A DNA stretch of 64,000 nucleotides from an uncultured Clostridia bacterium (GCA_934746645.1 CAKVFE010000001.1:751483-815482); one strand, 5' to 3'; positions 43,908 through 53,258 are shown, counted from the stretch's first letter. A program made the numbers and translations. The notes: generated from the sequence alone by a model not told the origin.

Positions 43908-44597
43908 ATGAATTGGACAGAAATATATAAGTTGTTAATATTTTCTAGTGTGGCAGTTATTTATCTATTTATAATTTCTAAGTTTATGGGTAAAAAGCAA
44001 ATAGCACAATTGGAATTTATAGATTATGTTATGGGTATATCTATAGGTTCTATTTCTGCCGAAATGGCAACTGATGTTACAGATACTCCGTGGTACTATT
44101 ATATTATAGGTATGACTATCTTCTTTTTATTTGATTTGATGGTGTCATATATAGGAAGAAAAGGTCCGGCACTAAAACACTTTTTTAAAGGTAAACCAGA
44201 AGTTATTATTTATGATGGAATGTTGCAGTATAAAACTTTAAAGAAAAGCAAATTAGATGTTAACGAAGTTATTGCTATGTGTAGAGAAAAAGGATATTTT
44301 GATATAAGCGATGTTGCGTATGCTATATTTGAAACAAGTGGCAATTTAAGTATTATGCCAAAAAGTAATCAAAAGCCTATAGTTATTGAAGATATGGAAA
44401 AACACTTACCACCAGCAAGTTTGCCGTATTATCTCATAGTTGATGGCGTAATATCTTATAGTAGTTTAAGAACTCTAAATAAAGATGAGCAATGGTTGTA
44501 TAAGAAAGCAAAGCTAAATAAAAAGACAATTAAAAAAGTCATACTTGCTATGTATGACGATAAGAAAGACAAAATCAATCTTCAATATAAAAATTGA
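43908..44597 (+). CDS. DUF421 (YetF-like) membrane protein
   Basis: 229 residues. Three N-terminal membrane segments and the diagnostic SKFMGKKQIAQLEFIDYVMGIS lead into a soluble DUF421 domain (PEVIIYDGML, LDVNEVIAMCREKGYFDISDV split over two motifs). Role unknown, often linked to spores or stress in Bacillota. No Shine-Dalgarno site precedes the ATG; AATAAT ends six bases before it, though no good -35 is present, so leaderless expression is only possible. Confidence 0.9.
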   Translation: MNWTEIYKLLIFSSVAVIYLFIISKFMGKKQIAQLEFIDYVMGISIGSISAEMATDVTDTPWYYYIIGMTIFFLFDLMVSYIGRKGPALKHFFKGKPEVIIYDGMLQYKTLKKSKLDVNEVIAMCREKGYFDISDVAYAIFETSGNLSIMPKSNQKPIVIEDMEKHLPPASLPYYLIVDGVISYSSLRTLNKDEQWLYKKAKLNKKTIKKVILAMYDDKKDKINLQYKN

Positions 44598-44626
44598 GTT
44601 AATGATATTTAAACAAAACATAATGT

Positions 44627-44676
44627 ACACTATCTGTATACTTTTTGACAATATGTATATAGATAGTGTTTTTTAA
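44627..44676 (+). terminator. Terminator of the DUF421 gene
   Basis: 15-bp stem ACACTATCTGTATAC paired with GTATATAGATAGTGT (one mismatch), then six T. Confidence 0.88.
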
Positions 44677-44797
44677 TTTTTAATAAATAATTGATTTAGA
44701 GATATATAAAACACAAATAATTACATCATATATTAGTTATCTATTTTGTCTATGTTAATATTTATGCTAAACTATCATATATAAAAAGGATATTGAT

Positions 44798-45706
44798 ATG
44801 AAATCAAAATTAAAAACTATATTAACAATATTGTCTGTTTTATTAGTGTCAGTAATGGCGTGTTTGATGACTATTGTTTTAGTTAATAGAAATAAAGAAA
44901 AACCTGTAATACATATTATTGCACTTGGTGGACAGACCAACTGTGAAGGCGTGTCTTTAAGCAGTGCATTGGCTACAAAAGTTACTAAATCAAAATATGC
45001 ACTTTATAGTGAAGGTTTTAATAATGTAGATATAGTAAGCGTGTCCAATGGTTTAAGTGTAGACCCTATACAAGATTGTAAACTTGGGTTTGGAACTACA
45101 GCCAATCACTTTGGTATTGAAATAGGCATTGCAGATTATTTGTTGGAGCATTATCCGGATAAACAATTTTGCTTAGTTAAAAAAGCAGTCGGTGGTACCG
45201 AATTAGGTAAGCACTGGTCACCTTCTGATGAGAACCCTAATTATGGTATACATCTAAGAACACTTATAACTGGAGTCAATAATACAATTAAGCAATATGA
45301 AGATATGGGATACATTGTAAAAGTTGATGCTTATTGTTTTATGCAAGGTGAAGAAGAAAGTGCTTCAGGTCAAATGTCAGAGTACTACAATGATATCGAC
45401 AAAATGGTAACCACTTTTCGAAATGCGTTTGAAAAATACAATGATACTACAATAAGATATATTGATGGTGGTGTATACAATCAAGAACGATTCCAATATG
45501 CAGACCAATTAAATGCAATTAAAAAAAGTTATGCAGATACAAGTGAATATAATTATTTTATTGACACTGTAGGTATGGAACTTACAAGAAAGAATACCGA
45601 GATTGAAGGTGGATATGATATCTTCCATTATGATAGTTTATCAATGCTAAGATTAGGTTTGGCTTTTGGAGAAAGAGTTTTAGGAGATGTAGACAATTAT
45701 AATTAA
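44798..45706 (+). CDS. SASA-type carbohydrate acetylesterase, membrane-anchored
   Basis: 302 residues with AAAGGA upstream. One N-terminal membrane segment or uncleaved signal (8-29) places the enzyme outside. The fold of the sialate O-acetylesterase/DUF303 family is visible: GGQTNCEG, FGIEIGIADYLLE, KKAVGGTEL, YCFMQGEEESA and a late Asp-His pair (YDIFHYDS). The usual GQSN has Thr where the nucleophilic Ser is expected. Deacetylation of glycans is the family role; activity may be altered. Confidence 0.85.
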   Translation: MKSKLKTILTILSVLLVSVMACLMTIVLVNRNKEKPVIHIIALGGQTNCEGVSLSSALATKVTKSKYALYSEGFNNVDIVSVSNGLSVDPIQDCKLGFGTTANHFGIEIGIADYLLEHYPDKQFCLVKKAVGGTELGKHWSPSDENPNYGIHLRTLITGVNNTIKQYEDMGYIVKVDAYCFMQGEEESASGQMSEYYNDIDKMVTTFRNAFEKYNDTTIRYIDGGVYNQERFQYADQLNAIKKSYADTSEYNYFIDTVGMELTRKNTEIEGGYDIFHYDSLSMLRLGLAFGERVLGDVDNYN

Positions 45707-45711
45707 AAAAT

Positions 45712-45739
45712 AAAAGCACCATTTTGTGGTGCTTTTTTA
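45712..45739 (+). terminator. Terminator of the esterase
   Basis: Stem AAAAGCACCA/TGGTGCTTTT then a T run; close in sequence to the tRNA-Ser terminator. Confidence 0.9.
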
Positions 45740-45820
45740 TTTTAATTTAACTTACATCTTTGTATTTAAATATAATTAAATCTAAATACAATTAAATCTG
45801 TTGTTTTTTATTTTAATTGA

Positions 45821-46327
45821 CTATCTTTTGCCCATACCAGTGTCACTGGTTTTTAGTCTAGGTGCTGTTGAAATATCATTTGGAATGTTGATATGACTAG
45901 CTTCGTCACTTGTAAACAAATTTTCATACATATCATCTGTCATAATACCATTTCTGTTTTTATCTAGTACAAATGATTTTAACCAAGATGGTTTGAAGTT
46001 GACAACTCTAACGGCATATTCTTTTACAGCATTTTCAAAGTCTTTGTATCCGTGATTTAGATAATATCCTTTTCCTGCAGCAAAGAACAATACTAGTTTA
46101 GGAACCTCAAATTCACAAAAATAAAATGGTTTTTTAAATGACCTATATAGACATCTTATTTCGTCCATAGATTGTTTGTATTTGAAAAAATGTAAATACT
46201 TTTCATCTTCCATATATTGATGTGTATTTACAGGTGTATCTCTTTTAAAATATGCACCTATACAACCAACATTGCCATTGATAATATTATTAAGTTCGTC
46301 TTCACTTAGATATCTGTATACTTTCAT
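45821..46327 (-). CDS. Unknown protein, possible ADP-ribosyltransferase-like fold
   Basis: 168 residues, soluble. The start VYRYLSEDELNNIINGN, the central THQYMEDEKYLHFF and VKEYAVRVV resemble the Arg/His-Tyr-Glu order of ART-like folds (DarT-type proteins have similar starts). The match is suggestive only. I recall similar unnamed proteins in Clostridia. There is no ribosome site; TACAAT ends nine bases before the ATG, predicting a leader of only two or three bases. Confidence 0.7.
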   Translation of the reverse strand: MKVYRYLSEDELNNIINGNVGCIGAYFKRDTPVNTHQYMEDEKYLHFFKYKQSMDEIRCLYRSFKKPFYFCEFEVPKLVLFFAAGKGYYLNHGYKDFENAVKEYAVRVVNFKPSWLKSFVLDKNRNGIMTDDMYENLFTSDEASHINIPNDISTAPRLKTSDTGMGKR

Positions 46328-46336
46328 AACAATATT

Positions 46337-46365
46337 ATTGTACTACAATGTGATTCAATTTTCAA
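46337..46365 (-). promoter_or_regulatory. Near-leaderless promoter of the gene at 45821
   Basis: Minus strand: TTGAAA (46365-46360), 17-bp spacer, TACAAT (46342-46337), nine bases, ATG. Confidence 0.65.
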
Positions 46366-46508
46366 TATGTGCTAACCAAATTTTGACATTAATTTGTAAG
46401 TGCTGGAAAGATATTATAGCTTTAATCACTATTACTTATCAGTAAATTTGTTTTGTTGATTGTGGATAATGGAAAACAATAAACACAATAATTTCTCTAA
46501 GTTTATAT

Positions 46509-46575
46509 TTGTCATTCTGAGTGAAGCGTAAGCGAAGTCGAACTCGTAGGGCAACAACGCAAGTTGTTGGAATCT
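46509..46575 (-). repeat. Repeat A copy 5 (inverted)
   Basis: From TTGTCATTCTGAG to GGAATCT, with hairpin CAACAAC-GCAA-GTTGTTG, the AAC/GTT variant shared with the copy at 988. Confidence 0.85.
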
Positions 46576-46605
46576 TAGAATTTTATTTTGTTTTAGATTT
46601 AAATA

Positions 46606-46645
46606 TAAAAAAACTACCACTAATAATTAAAGTGATAGTTTTTTT
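46606..46645 (-). terminator. Terminator of tlyA
   Basis: Stem AACTACCACT/AGTGATAGTT with one mismatch, long A and T runs outside. Confidence 0.75.
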
Positions 46646-46676
46646 AATCTTTATTTATTAACTTTATAAATACAAA

Positions 46677-47408
46677 CTATAGTTTTTTAAATAGTGCTAT
46701 ATATTCTACATTGCCTTCAGTACCTTTTATAGGGCTTAGTGCTATATCAATAAGTTTAAGATTATGTAATTGCATATCAGCAATAACATTGTCTTTTGCT
46801 CCTTCTCTTAATTTTTCGTCTTTTACAACACCTTTACATTTTTTTATTATGGTTGCACCAAGTTCAAATTGTGGTTTGATAAGTGCTATAAGATAATCGT
46901 TAGGGTGTAACAATTCGGCAAATTTGTAAGATATTTTTGTTAAAGATATAAAAGATACATCAGTTACTATTATTTGGACATCTTTAAAGTCTTCTGCATT
47001 GACATCTTTTATATTGGTTTTTTCGTGGTTTTCTACTCGTGGGTCAGATTTTAATTGGTCTACAAGTTGGTTGTATCCAACATCTATTGCATAAACTTTT
47101 TTTGCTCCATATTGAAGTACACAATCAGTAAAGCCACCTGTTGAAGCACCAACATCCATAACGACTTTGTCTTTTACAGATACAGGGAAGTGGTCTAAGG
47201 CATATTCGATTTTGAGTCCAGCTCTGGATACATATTTTAGTTTTTCACCTTTTATCTCTATAGGTGTATCTTCTTCTACTTTATCTCCAGCTTTGTTGAG
47301 TTGTTTGCCATTAGAATATATTATTCCTTCTTCTATTGCTTCTTTAGCTTTTTCTCTACTATTAAACAGTTTGCGTTCAAACAAAACTATGTCCAATCGT
47401 TTTTTCAT
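46677..47408 (-). CDS. tlyA: TlyA-family rRNA 2'-O-methyltransferase
   Basis: 243 residues from the ATG at 47408, after GGAG; a start four codons earlier would overlap the ribosome site. The N-terminal S4 domain (RLDIVLFERKLFNSREKAK) precedes a FtsJ-type methyltransferase domain with SRAGLKIEYAL, DVGASTGGFTD and TDVSFISL. TlyA methylates cytidines in 16S/23S rRNA. It lies 12 bases downstream of an RluA-family gene, forming an rRNA-modification operon. Confidence 0.93.
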   Translation of the reverse strand: MKKRLDIVLFERKLFNSREKAKEAIEEGIIYSNGKQLNKAGDKVEEDTPIEIKGEKLKYVSRAGLKIEYALDHFPVSVKDKVVMDVGASTGGFTDCVLQYGAKKVYAIDVGYNQLVDQLKSDPRVENHEKTNIKDVNAEDFKDVQIIVTDVSFISLTKISYKFAELLHPNDYLIALIKPQFELGATIIKKCKGVVKDEKLREGAKDNVIADMQLHNLKLIDIALSPIKGTEGNVEYIALFKKL

Positions 47409-47420
47409 TTTTATCTCCAA

Positions 47421-48263
47421 TTATAACTCTACCGTAAACTTAGGTTTGGTTGAAACGGTTTTGCCGTTAAGATATTCAAAAGGGTGAGGCATATCGTGAA
47501 AAGTTAATTTGTATGCAAACAATTGTTGACGCTTTGTATGATATGTCTTATTGGTGTCTTTGTTACCATACTTTTCATCGCCTAATATAAAGATACCGTG
47601 GCTAGCCAACTGAGCTCTTATTTGATGAGTTCTACCAGTAAATATTTCAATATCCAATAGATATAGTCCGTTGTTGGATTTTAAAAGTTTATAGTTTGTT
47701 TTTGCTATTTTGCTATTCTTAGTTTGTGTTTTGTAGACTTTAACTATGTCGTCACATTTTTCAAGATAATCTACAAGATTGTCTTTTTGTTTTACATTAC
47801 CACAAACAACAGCTTGATAGTGTTTGTCGACTTTATGTTCTTTTATGCATTCACTCATCTTGTCAAACAATTGTTTGTTTTTAGCCATTATGACTAAACC
47901 ACCAGTATTCATATCTATACGATGACAAGCAAGATATCCTGTTACACAATCTTCTAAACAATCCGAATTAACAAAGGTCTTGTCTTTCTTTGTTACTTCC
48001 ATACCTTGTGGTTTGTTAGCAACAACGATGTTGTCATCTTTGTATACGATGTCTATTTTGATAGGCTCTTTTTCTTTTATAAACAAAGTAACCATATCTC
48101 CAGTATTAATAAACATATTTTCGGTTATACGCTTGTTGTTGACTCTAATATCTTTTTTTCTTAAAGTTGCTTTAAGTAGATTGTAGTTAAGGTCGGTACG
48201 ATGTTGTAAGATACAATCAAAAACTGTTTGGTATTTTGTATTTTTAATTTCAATTTTTTCCAT
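47421..48263 (-). CDS. RluA-family pseudouridine synthase
   Basis: 280 residues. An S4-like N-terminal domain (LRKKDIRVNNKRIT) and the RluA catalytic motif CHRIDMNTGGLVIMAKN with the nucleophilic Asp. TGRTHQIRAQLASHGIFILGD completes the family signature. It makes pseudouridine in rRNA or tRNA. The exact RluA/C/D class cannot be set. No strong ribosome site precedes the ATG. Confidence 0.93.
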   Translation of the reverse strand: MEKIEIKNTKYQTVFDCILQHRTDLNYNLLKATLRKKDIRVNNKRITENMFINTGDMVTLFIKEKEPIKIDIVYKDDNIVVANKPQGMEVTKKDKTFVNSDCLEDCVTGYLACHRIDMNTGGLVIMAKNKQLFDKMSECIKEHKVDKHYQAVVCGNVKQKDNLVDYLEKCDDIVKVYKTQTKNSKIAKTNYKLLKSNNGLYLLDIEIFTGRTHQIRAQLASHGIFILGDEKYGNKDTNKTYHTKRQQLFAYKLTFHDMPHPFEYLNGKTVSTKPKFTVEL

Positions 48264-48462
48264 ATATTAATCCATATAATATTTTTACTTTTGGATTATA
48301 TCATAAATACAATAAAATTTATAATCAATTTTGACAATATTGATATCTTGTAGATGGTATATCTTTTATAGATTGCTATTTTAAATTAGTTTTAAAATAT
48401 TTAAATCTATTAAATAAATATAATTGTTATTGTGATTGTGTCTATATATATCAATGTGTGTA

Positions 48463-48497
48463 TAAAAAAGACTAGGATAACCTAGTCTTTTTTGTGT
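48463..48497 (-). terminator. Terminator of the beta-helix lipoprotein
   Basis: Stem AAGACTAGG/CCTAGTCTT with loop ATAA and flanking runs. Confidence 0.88.
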
Positions 48498-48498
48498 A

Positions 48499-49965
48499 TT
48501 AAGCATTAACTTCAATTACTGTATCTGTTGTTTTGTCGTAATTAAATACTTTAGCATTGTTTAGAGAATTAAGAATATTTGATACATATTCAAATTGATT
48601 CATAACTGTTGTTTTGTCTTCAACATTATTTAAAGTTCCACTCTTATCATTGCAATTATAAATTGAAGCTGTTGTACCATTGGCAGATATCAATTCGCAG
48701 TTATTTATAGCCAAACTTAAACGGTTGGTTTTTACATTGCTATCATAGTATAAATCAGCTCTGATTATTAATGCTGCACCATCATCATAGTTTGTGCCTT
48801 GAGCACTGATAGTTTCAGCTGTCTTTTGTGTAAATGTAGTTGATGTAGAAGTTAGACGAGTATTTCTTAATTTGATATCTCCCACCATAATGTGCAAAGC
48901 ACCAGTCTTACCAGTTACTTGACAACCATCCATATCTACTTGCATAAATCCAGCAACATATATTGCAGTATCATCTCTAGATGTAAATGTACTTCTATTA
49001 GCTATAACTTTTACATCTTTTGTTATACCGGTATTGTTGTTTGATAATGCCATAAGTACAGCATTAACATGACTATTGTTAAGTGTCAATTTTGCATTGT
49101 CCCATATAGTAATACCATTTTTGTTGGAGTTAAGTTCTACATCGTTAAGTGTTAAATTAAAGTTATATTCTAATTGAACTACTGCACCTTGACCTTCAGT
49201 ATAGTCTGCTTGTAAGTTTAATTTACCATTTTTTACGGTTGCACTATAAACTTTATTGTCGGCATTTCCATAAAGTAGGGAAGAACGAGTTGTTGGGGCA
49301 TAATTGATACTCTTACCACCTAAATCTAGTACAACATTTCTGTTGATTTTAATTGAAGAAGTAAGATTGATATCGCTTGTTACTTTTACATAAATTGTTG
49401 CAGTTGCATCTTTATCTGTAATTCCTACATATTCAAAATCACTTTCTTGGGTAACTAACAATGGAAACTCTTCAGTTTCGCCAGCTGTTTTTGAATCTGT
49501 GTGGGTGGCGTCATTAACACATACACCTTTATAAGTTTTTGTTGCTTTATCATAAGTATATGTGTAATTATGACCTTTGGCAGGAGTTGATATGTTGTTT
49601 AATTCAGTTTCGCCAGCTTCTGTAGTAAAGTCTTTATTACATCTTGCACAATGCCAGTATTCAAGACTACCAGCAGTAGTACAGGTTGAACCTACTTCGG
49701 TATGATGTTGCATATCATGACCTAAAGCATTAACAACTATAGTTTCTAATTCTTTTCCATTTTCTTCTGCATCTAAATTTTTGTTGCAGGTTGTGCAATT
49801 CCAATATTCTACATTGCCAGCAGTTGTGCAAGTAGGTGATACAGCCTCGTGATGTTCTAGTGAATGTACATGAGGCTTTTCTCCACAGGCTACTAGTAGC
49901 ATCATAGTCAAACACATAAAGCAGGCAGATAGAATAGTGGTTATTATGTTTTTGCGTTTTACCAT
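48499..49965 (-). CDS. Surface lipoprotein with Cys-rich repeats and beta-helix
   Basis: 488 residues with AGGAGG upstream. Lipobox LLVACGEK. Two repeats of about 48 residues follow (SPTCTTAGNVEYWNCTTCNK and GSTCTTAGSLEYWHCARCNK), a repeat common in Bacillota surface proteins; the paired Cys may form disulfides or bind metal. From about 190 onward short strands with stacked Asn (LTLNDVELNSNKNGITI) suggest a right-handed beta-helix as in pectate-lyase-like surface proteins. Probable glycan-binding or adhesive role. Confidence 0.88.
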   Translation of the reverse strand: MVKRKNIITTILSACFMCLTMMLLVACGEKPHVHSLEHHEAVSPTCTTAGNVEYWNCTTCNKNLDAEENGKELETIVVNALGHDMQHHTEVGSTCTTAGSLEYWHCARCNKDFTTEAGETELNNISTPAKGHNYTYTYDKATKTYKGVCVNDATHTDSKTAGETEEFPLLVTQESDFEYVGITDKDATATIYVKVTSDINLTSSIKINRNVVLDLGGKSINYAPTTRSSLLYGNADNKVYSATVKNGKLNLQADYTEGQGAVVQLEYNFNLTLNDVELNSNKNGITIWDNAKLTLNNSHVNAVLMALSNNNTGITKDVKVIANRSTFTSRDDTAIYVAGFMQVDMDGCQVTGKTGALHIMVGDIKLRNTRLTSTSTTFTQKTAETISAQGTNYDDGAALIIRADLYYDSNVKTNRLSLAINNCELISANGTTASIYNCNDKSGTLNNVEDKTTVMNQFEYVSNILNSLNNAKVFNYDKTTDTVIEVNA

Positions 49966-50276
49966 AATATCCTCCTATATTTTGATACCCATATTTTATC
50001 ATATTGCATATTTATGTTAAAAACATTTTTATATAAGTTTAAGTTGTTTAAATTGACTAAAATTTATTATTAGCAAATAACAAATTATTACCCTTTAATT
50101 TATATGTTTATTTATAATATAAAGGTTAACCATTAATTTAGATGTATGCTTGTGTTGTGATAGAATATAATAAATAAGGTCTTTCTTTTTTGATAAAGAT
50201 ATGCTATAATATAAAAGATTTATGATTAATAGTAACATTAGAATCATATAAGTTTAATGTTATGTGGGGTGATAAA
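49966..50276. other. Divergent promoter region
   Basis: AT-rich. A plus-strand TATAAT at 50205-50210 with a poor -35 probably starts the GGDEF gene. On the minus strand TTAACA-16-TAAAAT precedes the lipoprotein. Nothing else seen. Confidence 0.5.
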
Positions 50277-50864
50277 TTGAACGAAAAAGAAAACTTAATT
50301 GATGACATGATGAGAAAACAACTTAATAATTTGAGTAAAGAACAAGTGATTGAGTTGTTTTTAAGAGAAAGAAATCTTAGGAAAAAATTGAGTAGACAAC
50401 TTAGTCGTTTAAAGGTTGCAGCGTACTATGATGCACCAACAACTAAAGCAGTTGGTAGACCAATATATAACAGAACATATTTGGAAAAGGTATATATCAA
50501 TAGCAAAAATAATAGTAATTGTATTATTTGTATGGTTGATATCAATGACTTAGCTATAACCAATAACACATTGGGACACTTGGCTGGCGACCAATTAATT
50601 TGTGATTGTGCATCAAGTTTGGTTGATTATGGTACAGTTATTAGATTTGGTGGAGATGAATTTATATTGGTACCAGATAAGGATAAAGTAGATACTTTTA
50701 AACAAATGTTAAACGACAAAAAAGACACTCTAAACTTCTCTTATGGAATGTATGAAAAACAACCTTCTGAGTCATTTGAAGAAGCTTTAAATAAGGCTGA
50801 TGAAATAATGTATAATATGAAATTTCAGAAAAAAGTTGGTAGAGATTATCACAGACAGAGATAA
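50277..50864 (+). CDS. GGDEF-domain protein, probable diguanylate cyclase
   Basis: 195 residues from a TTG at 50277, five bases after GGGGTG; an ATG 15 bases earlier would place the ribosome site inside the gene. An N-terminal coiled-coil stretch (about 1-40) leads to a GGDEF domain with IIC-MVDINDLAITNN and an intact RFGGDEFILV active site. It would make cyclic di-GMP, and the coiled coil would drive dimer formation. No membrane or sensor domain is present. Confidence 0.9.
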   Translation: MNEKENLIDDMMRKQLNNLSKEQVIELFLRERNLRKKLSRQLSRLKVAAYYDAPTTKAVGRPIYNRTYLEKVYINSKNNSNCIICMVDINDLAITNNTLGHLAGDQLICDCASSLVDYGTVIRFGGDEFILVPDKDKVDTFKQMLNDKKDTLNFSYGMYEKQPSESFEEALNKADEIMYNMKFQKKVGRDYHRQR

Positions 50865-51164
50865 TTAAATTAAATACAATTTAACTCGTAATTAGAGTTA
50901 GTATGTAATTACAATCTATTATGATTGAATAAATAAGTATAAAAAGACGACATTGATTTGCCGTCTTTTTTGTTTAATAAATTGTTTTGTTATTCGGTAT
51001 CGATGATATGCCTTATGTTTTGTAATTATAAATATTGTGTTTTGTATGATAACTTAAATGTCTAATATTTAACATAAACCATATACTTTTTGGCATAAAA
51101 CTATTATTTGTAAACATAAATTAATGTTTATAAATTAATAAACTAATAATTGTAAAATCTAAAA
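50865..51164. other. Convergent intergenic gap
   Basis: It contains the terminator at 50940 and otherwise AT-rich sequence with no gene or promoter that I can support. Confidence 0.7.
50940..50971 (+). terminator. Terminator of the GGDEF gene
   Basis: Stem AAAAAGACG/CGTCTTTTT with a 12-base loop. Confidence 0.82.
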
Positions 51165-52340
51165 TTATTCAGATTGTGTATTGGTTGGAGTGTCATAATC
51201 GTCTAAGAAATTATGTCTTACATTGTTTTTATCCTTGTATCCGATAACAGTTCCAAGGTTGACATTTTCAACACTCTTAAATATATTTTCTTCTATCTGT
51301 GGGTCTTTAAGACTTATTTCGTGTATTAGTTGTTTGACTTGTTTTCTCTTAGAACCTGTGTTGCTATCTTTATTGACAAGGCAACTTTCACTACTGCAAG
51401 TGTCTGTAAATTTGCAAGCACATTGTATAAAATACAAGTCGTTATAATCACGCCATTTTTTTATATCTGCTTCTCTAATTAAATACATAGGGCGTATAAG
51501 TTCCATACCTTCAAAGTTGGAGCTATGTAGCTTTGGCATCATAGTTTGGACTTGTGCACCATACAACATTCCCATTAATATGGTTTCGATAACATCATCA
51601 TAGTGATGTCCCAATGCTATCTTATTGCAACCAAGTTCTTTTGCTTTGTTGTATAGATGACCTCTACGCATACGAGCACATATATAGCAAGGAGATTTTT
51701 CAATGTTAAACACATTTTCAAATATGTCTGTTTCAAATACAGTTATTGGGATATTAAGTATTTTTGCATTGTGTTCAATAATTTCTCTATTGGCTGGACT
51801 GTATCCGGGATCCATAACTAAGAATACCAATTCAAAATTAAATTTGTTGTGGCGTTTTAATTCTTGAAACAGTTTTGCCATTAGCATACTATCTTTACCA
51901 CCAGATATACATACAGCTATTTTGTCATTAGGTTTTATCATATCATAAGTATTAATAGCTTTTGCAAATTTGCTAAATAATTGTTTGTGGTATTTTTTTC
52001 TTATGCTTTCTTCAGCACGGCGAGCCACTTCATCACCAATGTTGTCATCTATGTGATGTCTTAACCATTCGACATAGCCACCTTTAAGATTAAAAGCTCT
52101 TATACCTTCATCTCTAAGTTGGTCAACAATGTCATAACTAATAATTCCACTTTTACAGTAAATGTAGATATCTTTGTCTTGTTTAAATTTCTTAATTCTG
52201 TCTACTACTTCTTCTTGTGGTATATTTAATGCTCCGGGGATATGTCCATAGTCAAATGCTGTAGCATCTCTTATGTCTATCAAAACATAATTATCTCTGT
52301 CTAAAGTTTTTAACTCGTTAAAATCTATTTCGTATTCCAT
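51165..52340 (-). CDS. Rhodanese-TtcA fusion, tRNA 2-thiolation type
   Basis: 391 residues from the ATG at 52340 (AAGGA upstream). Residues 1-100 form a rhodanese domain with active Cys in YIYCKSG. Residues from about 150 form a PP-loop ATPase like TtcA: CISGGKDSM, then CYICARMRRG and ALGHHYDDVIET. TtcA thiolates cytidine 32 of tRNA; the fused rhodanese could deliver persulfide sulfur. A later Cys-rich stretch (QCACKFTDTC) may bind iron-sulfur or zinc. Confidence 0.9.
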   Translation of the reverse strand: MEYEIDFNELKTLDRDNYVLIDIRDATAFDYGHIPGALNIPQEEVVDRIKKFKQDKDIYIYCKSGIISYDIVDQLRDEGIRAFNLKGGYVEWLRHHIDDNIGDEVARRAEESIRKKYHKQLFSKFAKAINTYDMIKPNDKIAVCISGGKDSMLMAKLFQELKRHNKFNFELVFLVMDPGYSPANREIIEHNAKILNIPITVFETDIFENVFNIEKSPCYICARMRRGHLYNKAKELGCNKIALGHHYDDVIETILMGMLYGAQVQTMMPKLHSSNFEGMELIRPMYLIREADIKKWRDYNDLYFIQCACKFTDTCSSESCLVNKDSNTGSKRKQVKQLIHEISLKDPQIEENIFKSVENVNLGTVIGYKDKNNVRHNFLDDYDTPTNTQSE

Positions 52341-52496
52341 AATAGTCCTTCGTTTTTGTATATTGTAGTATACCAAATATAATTTAAATTTAAAAGTATT
52401 ATTAATTAACATTGTTTTATAGTGGACACATAGATTGTATTTTGTGTTGGTTTATTTTAAATGTTACTATGTGGCGTTTGTAGAAAATTTATTAAA

Positions 52497-52532
52497 TAAA
52501 AAAATGAGTTTAAATAACTTAAACCCATTTTT
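52497..52532 (-). terminator. Terminator of the DUF308 gene
   Basis: Stem AAAATGAGTTT/AAACCCATTTT with mismatch, A and T runs outside. Confidence 0.75.
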
Positions 52533-52548
52533 AATATTAATTTGTTAA

Positions 52549-53124
52549 TTATTCTTCATCAATAATTATTTCGTTGTTGTTAAGTATTTGCTTTTTAGCT
52601 GTTTTGATTTTGTGACTATATACAAGTGTAAGTACCAATCTTTTTACACCTTCAATAATTAGTGAACAACCTGCAAATATCATAACTGTATCAAATGTTG
52701 AGAACATAACTGCTACACCCAATACTAATGTTAGCATAGACAAAATCATTAGTACCAACCAGCCTTTAATATTGGCTTTAGCACAATATATGCTATCTTC
52801 AATAGTTGATATAGAATCTACAACAATGAAGATACCAAACAATACGGTTAGTATATTTTGTAAAGAGTTAGGGTAGATAAGACAAAATACACCAGATATG
52901 CACATAACAACAGCACTAATCAATATATGTTGTCCAAGTATCATATCAAATGCAAAGTATCTTACAAATAAAGCAATACTCATTGCAATAAGTGAACATC
53001 CAAATACTATACACAATACATCAGCTACTCGATTAGGCATAACAACACAAAGTATACCTAGAACGATTGTTAGGGTAGATATTATTATGCTATCCCACTT
53101 AACTTTTTTGAAAAATTCTTTCAT
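52549..53124 (-). CDS. DUF308 (HdeD-like) membrane protein
   Basis: 191 residues, six hydrophobic segments in three repeated pairs, each starting with a small motif such as LTIVLGILCVVMP, matching DUF308/HdeD proteins. AAGGAG upstream. The role of the family is not settled; HdeD is linked to acid stress in E. coli. Monocistronic. Confidence 0.88.
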   Translation of the reverse strand: MKEFFKKVKWDSIIISTLTIVLGILCVVMPNRVADVLCIVFGCSLIAMSIALFVRYFAFDMILGQHILISAVVMCISGVFCLIYPNSLQNILTVLFGIFIVVDSISTIEDSIYCAKANIKGWLVLMILSMLTLVLGVAVMFSTFDTVMIFAGCSLIIEGVKRLVLTLVYSHKIKTAKKQILNNNEIIIDEE

Positions 53125-53258
53125 TATTTACTCCTTTATTTTTTTTATTATTTATATTTTAGTTTTTACTTTTTTAACGATTATATTTTATCAAACTAAA
53201 ATAAAAATGTTAAATAATTGAGTCGGTAAATATTATACACAAATAGGTTAATTGTCTA

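Larger units (their letters stand above)
46328..46676. other. Intergenic region with a repeat A copy
   Basis: It holds the promoter of the gene at 45821, an inverted copy of repeat A and a terminator for tlyA. Apparent small frames here are the translated repeat. Confidence 0.75.

Noticed and set aside
46432..46620. 62-codon minus-strand frame
   Set aside because: It is the translated inverted copy of repeat A plus flanking AT-rich sequence.
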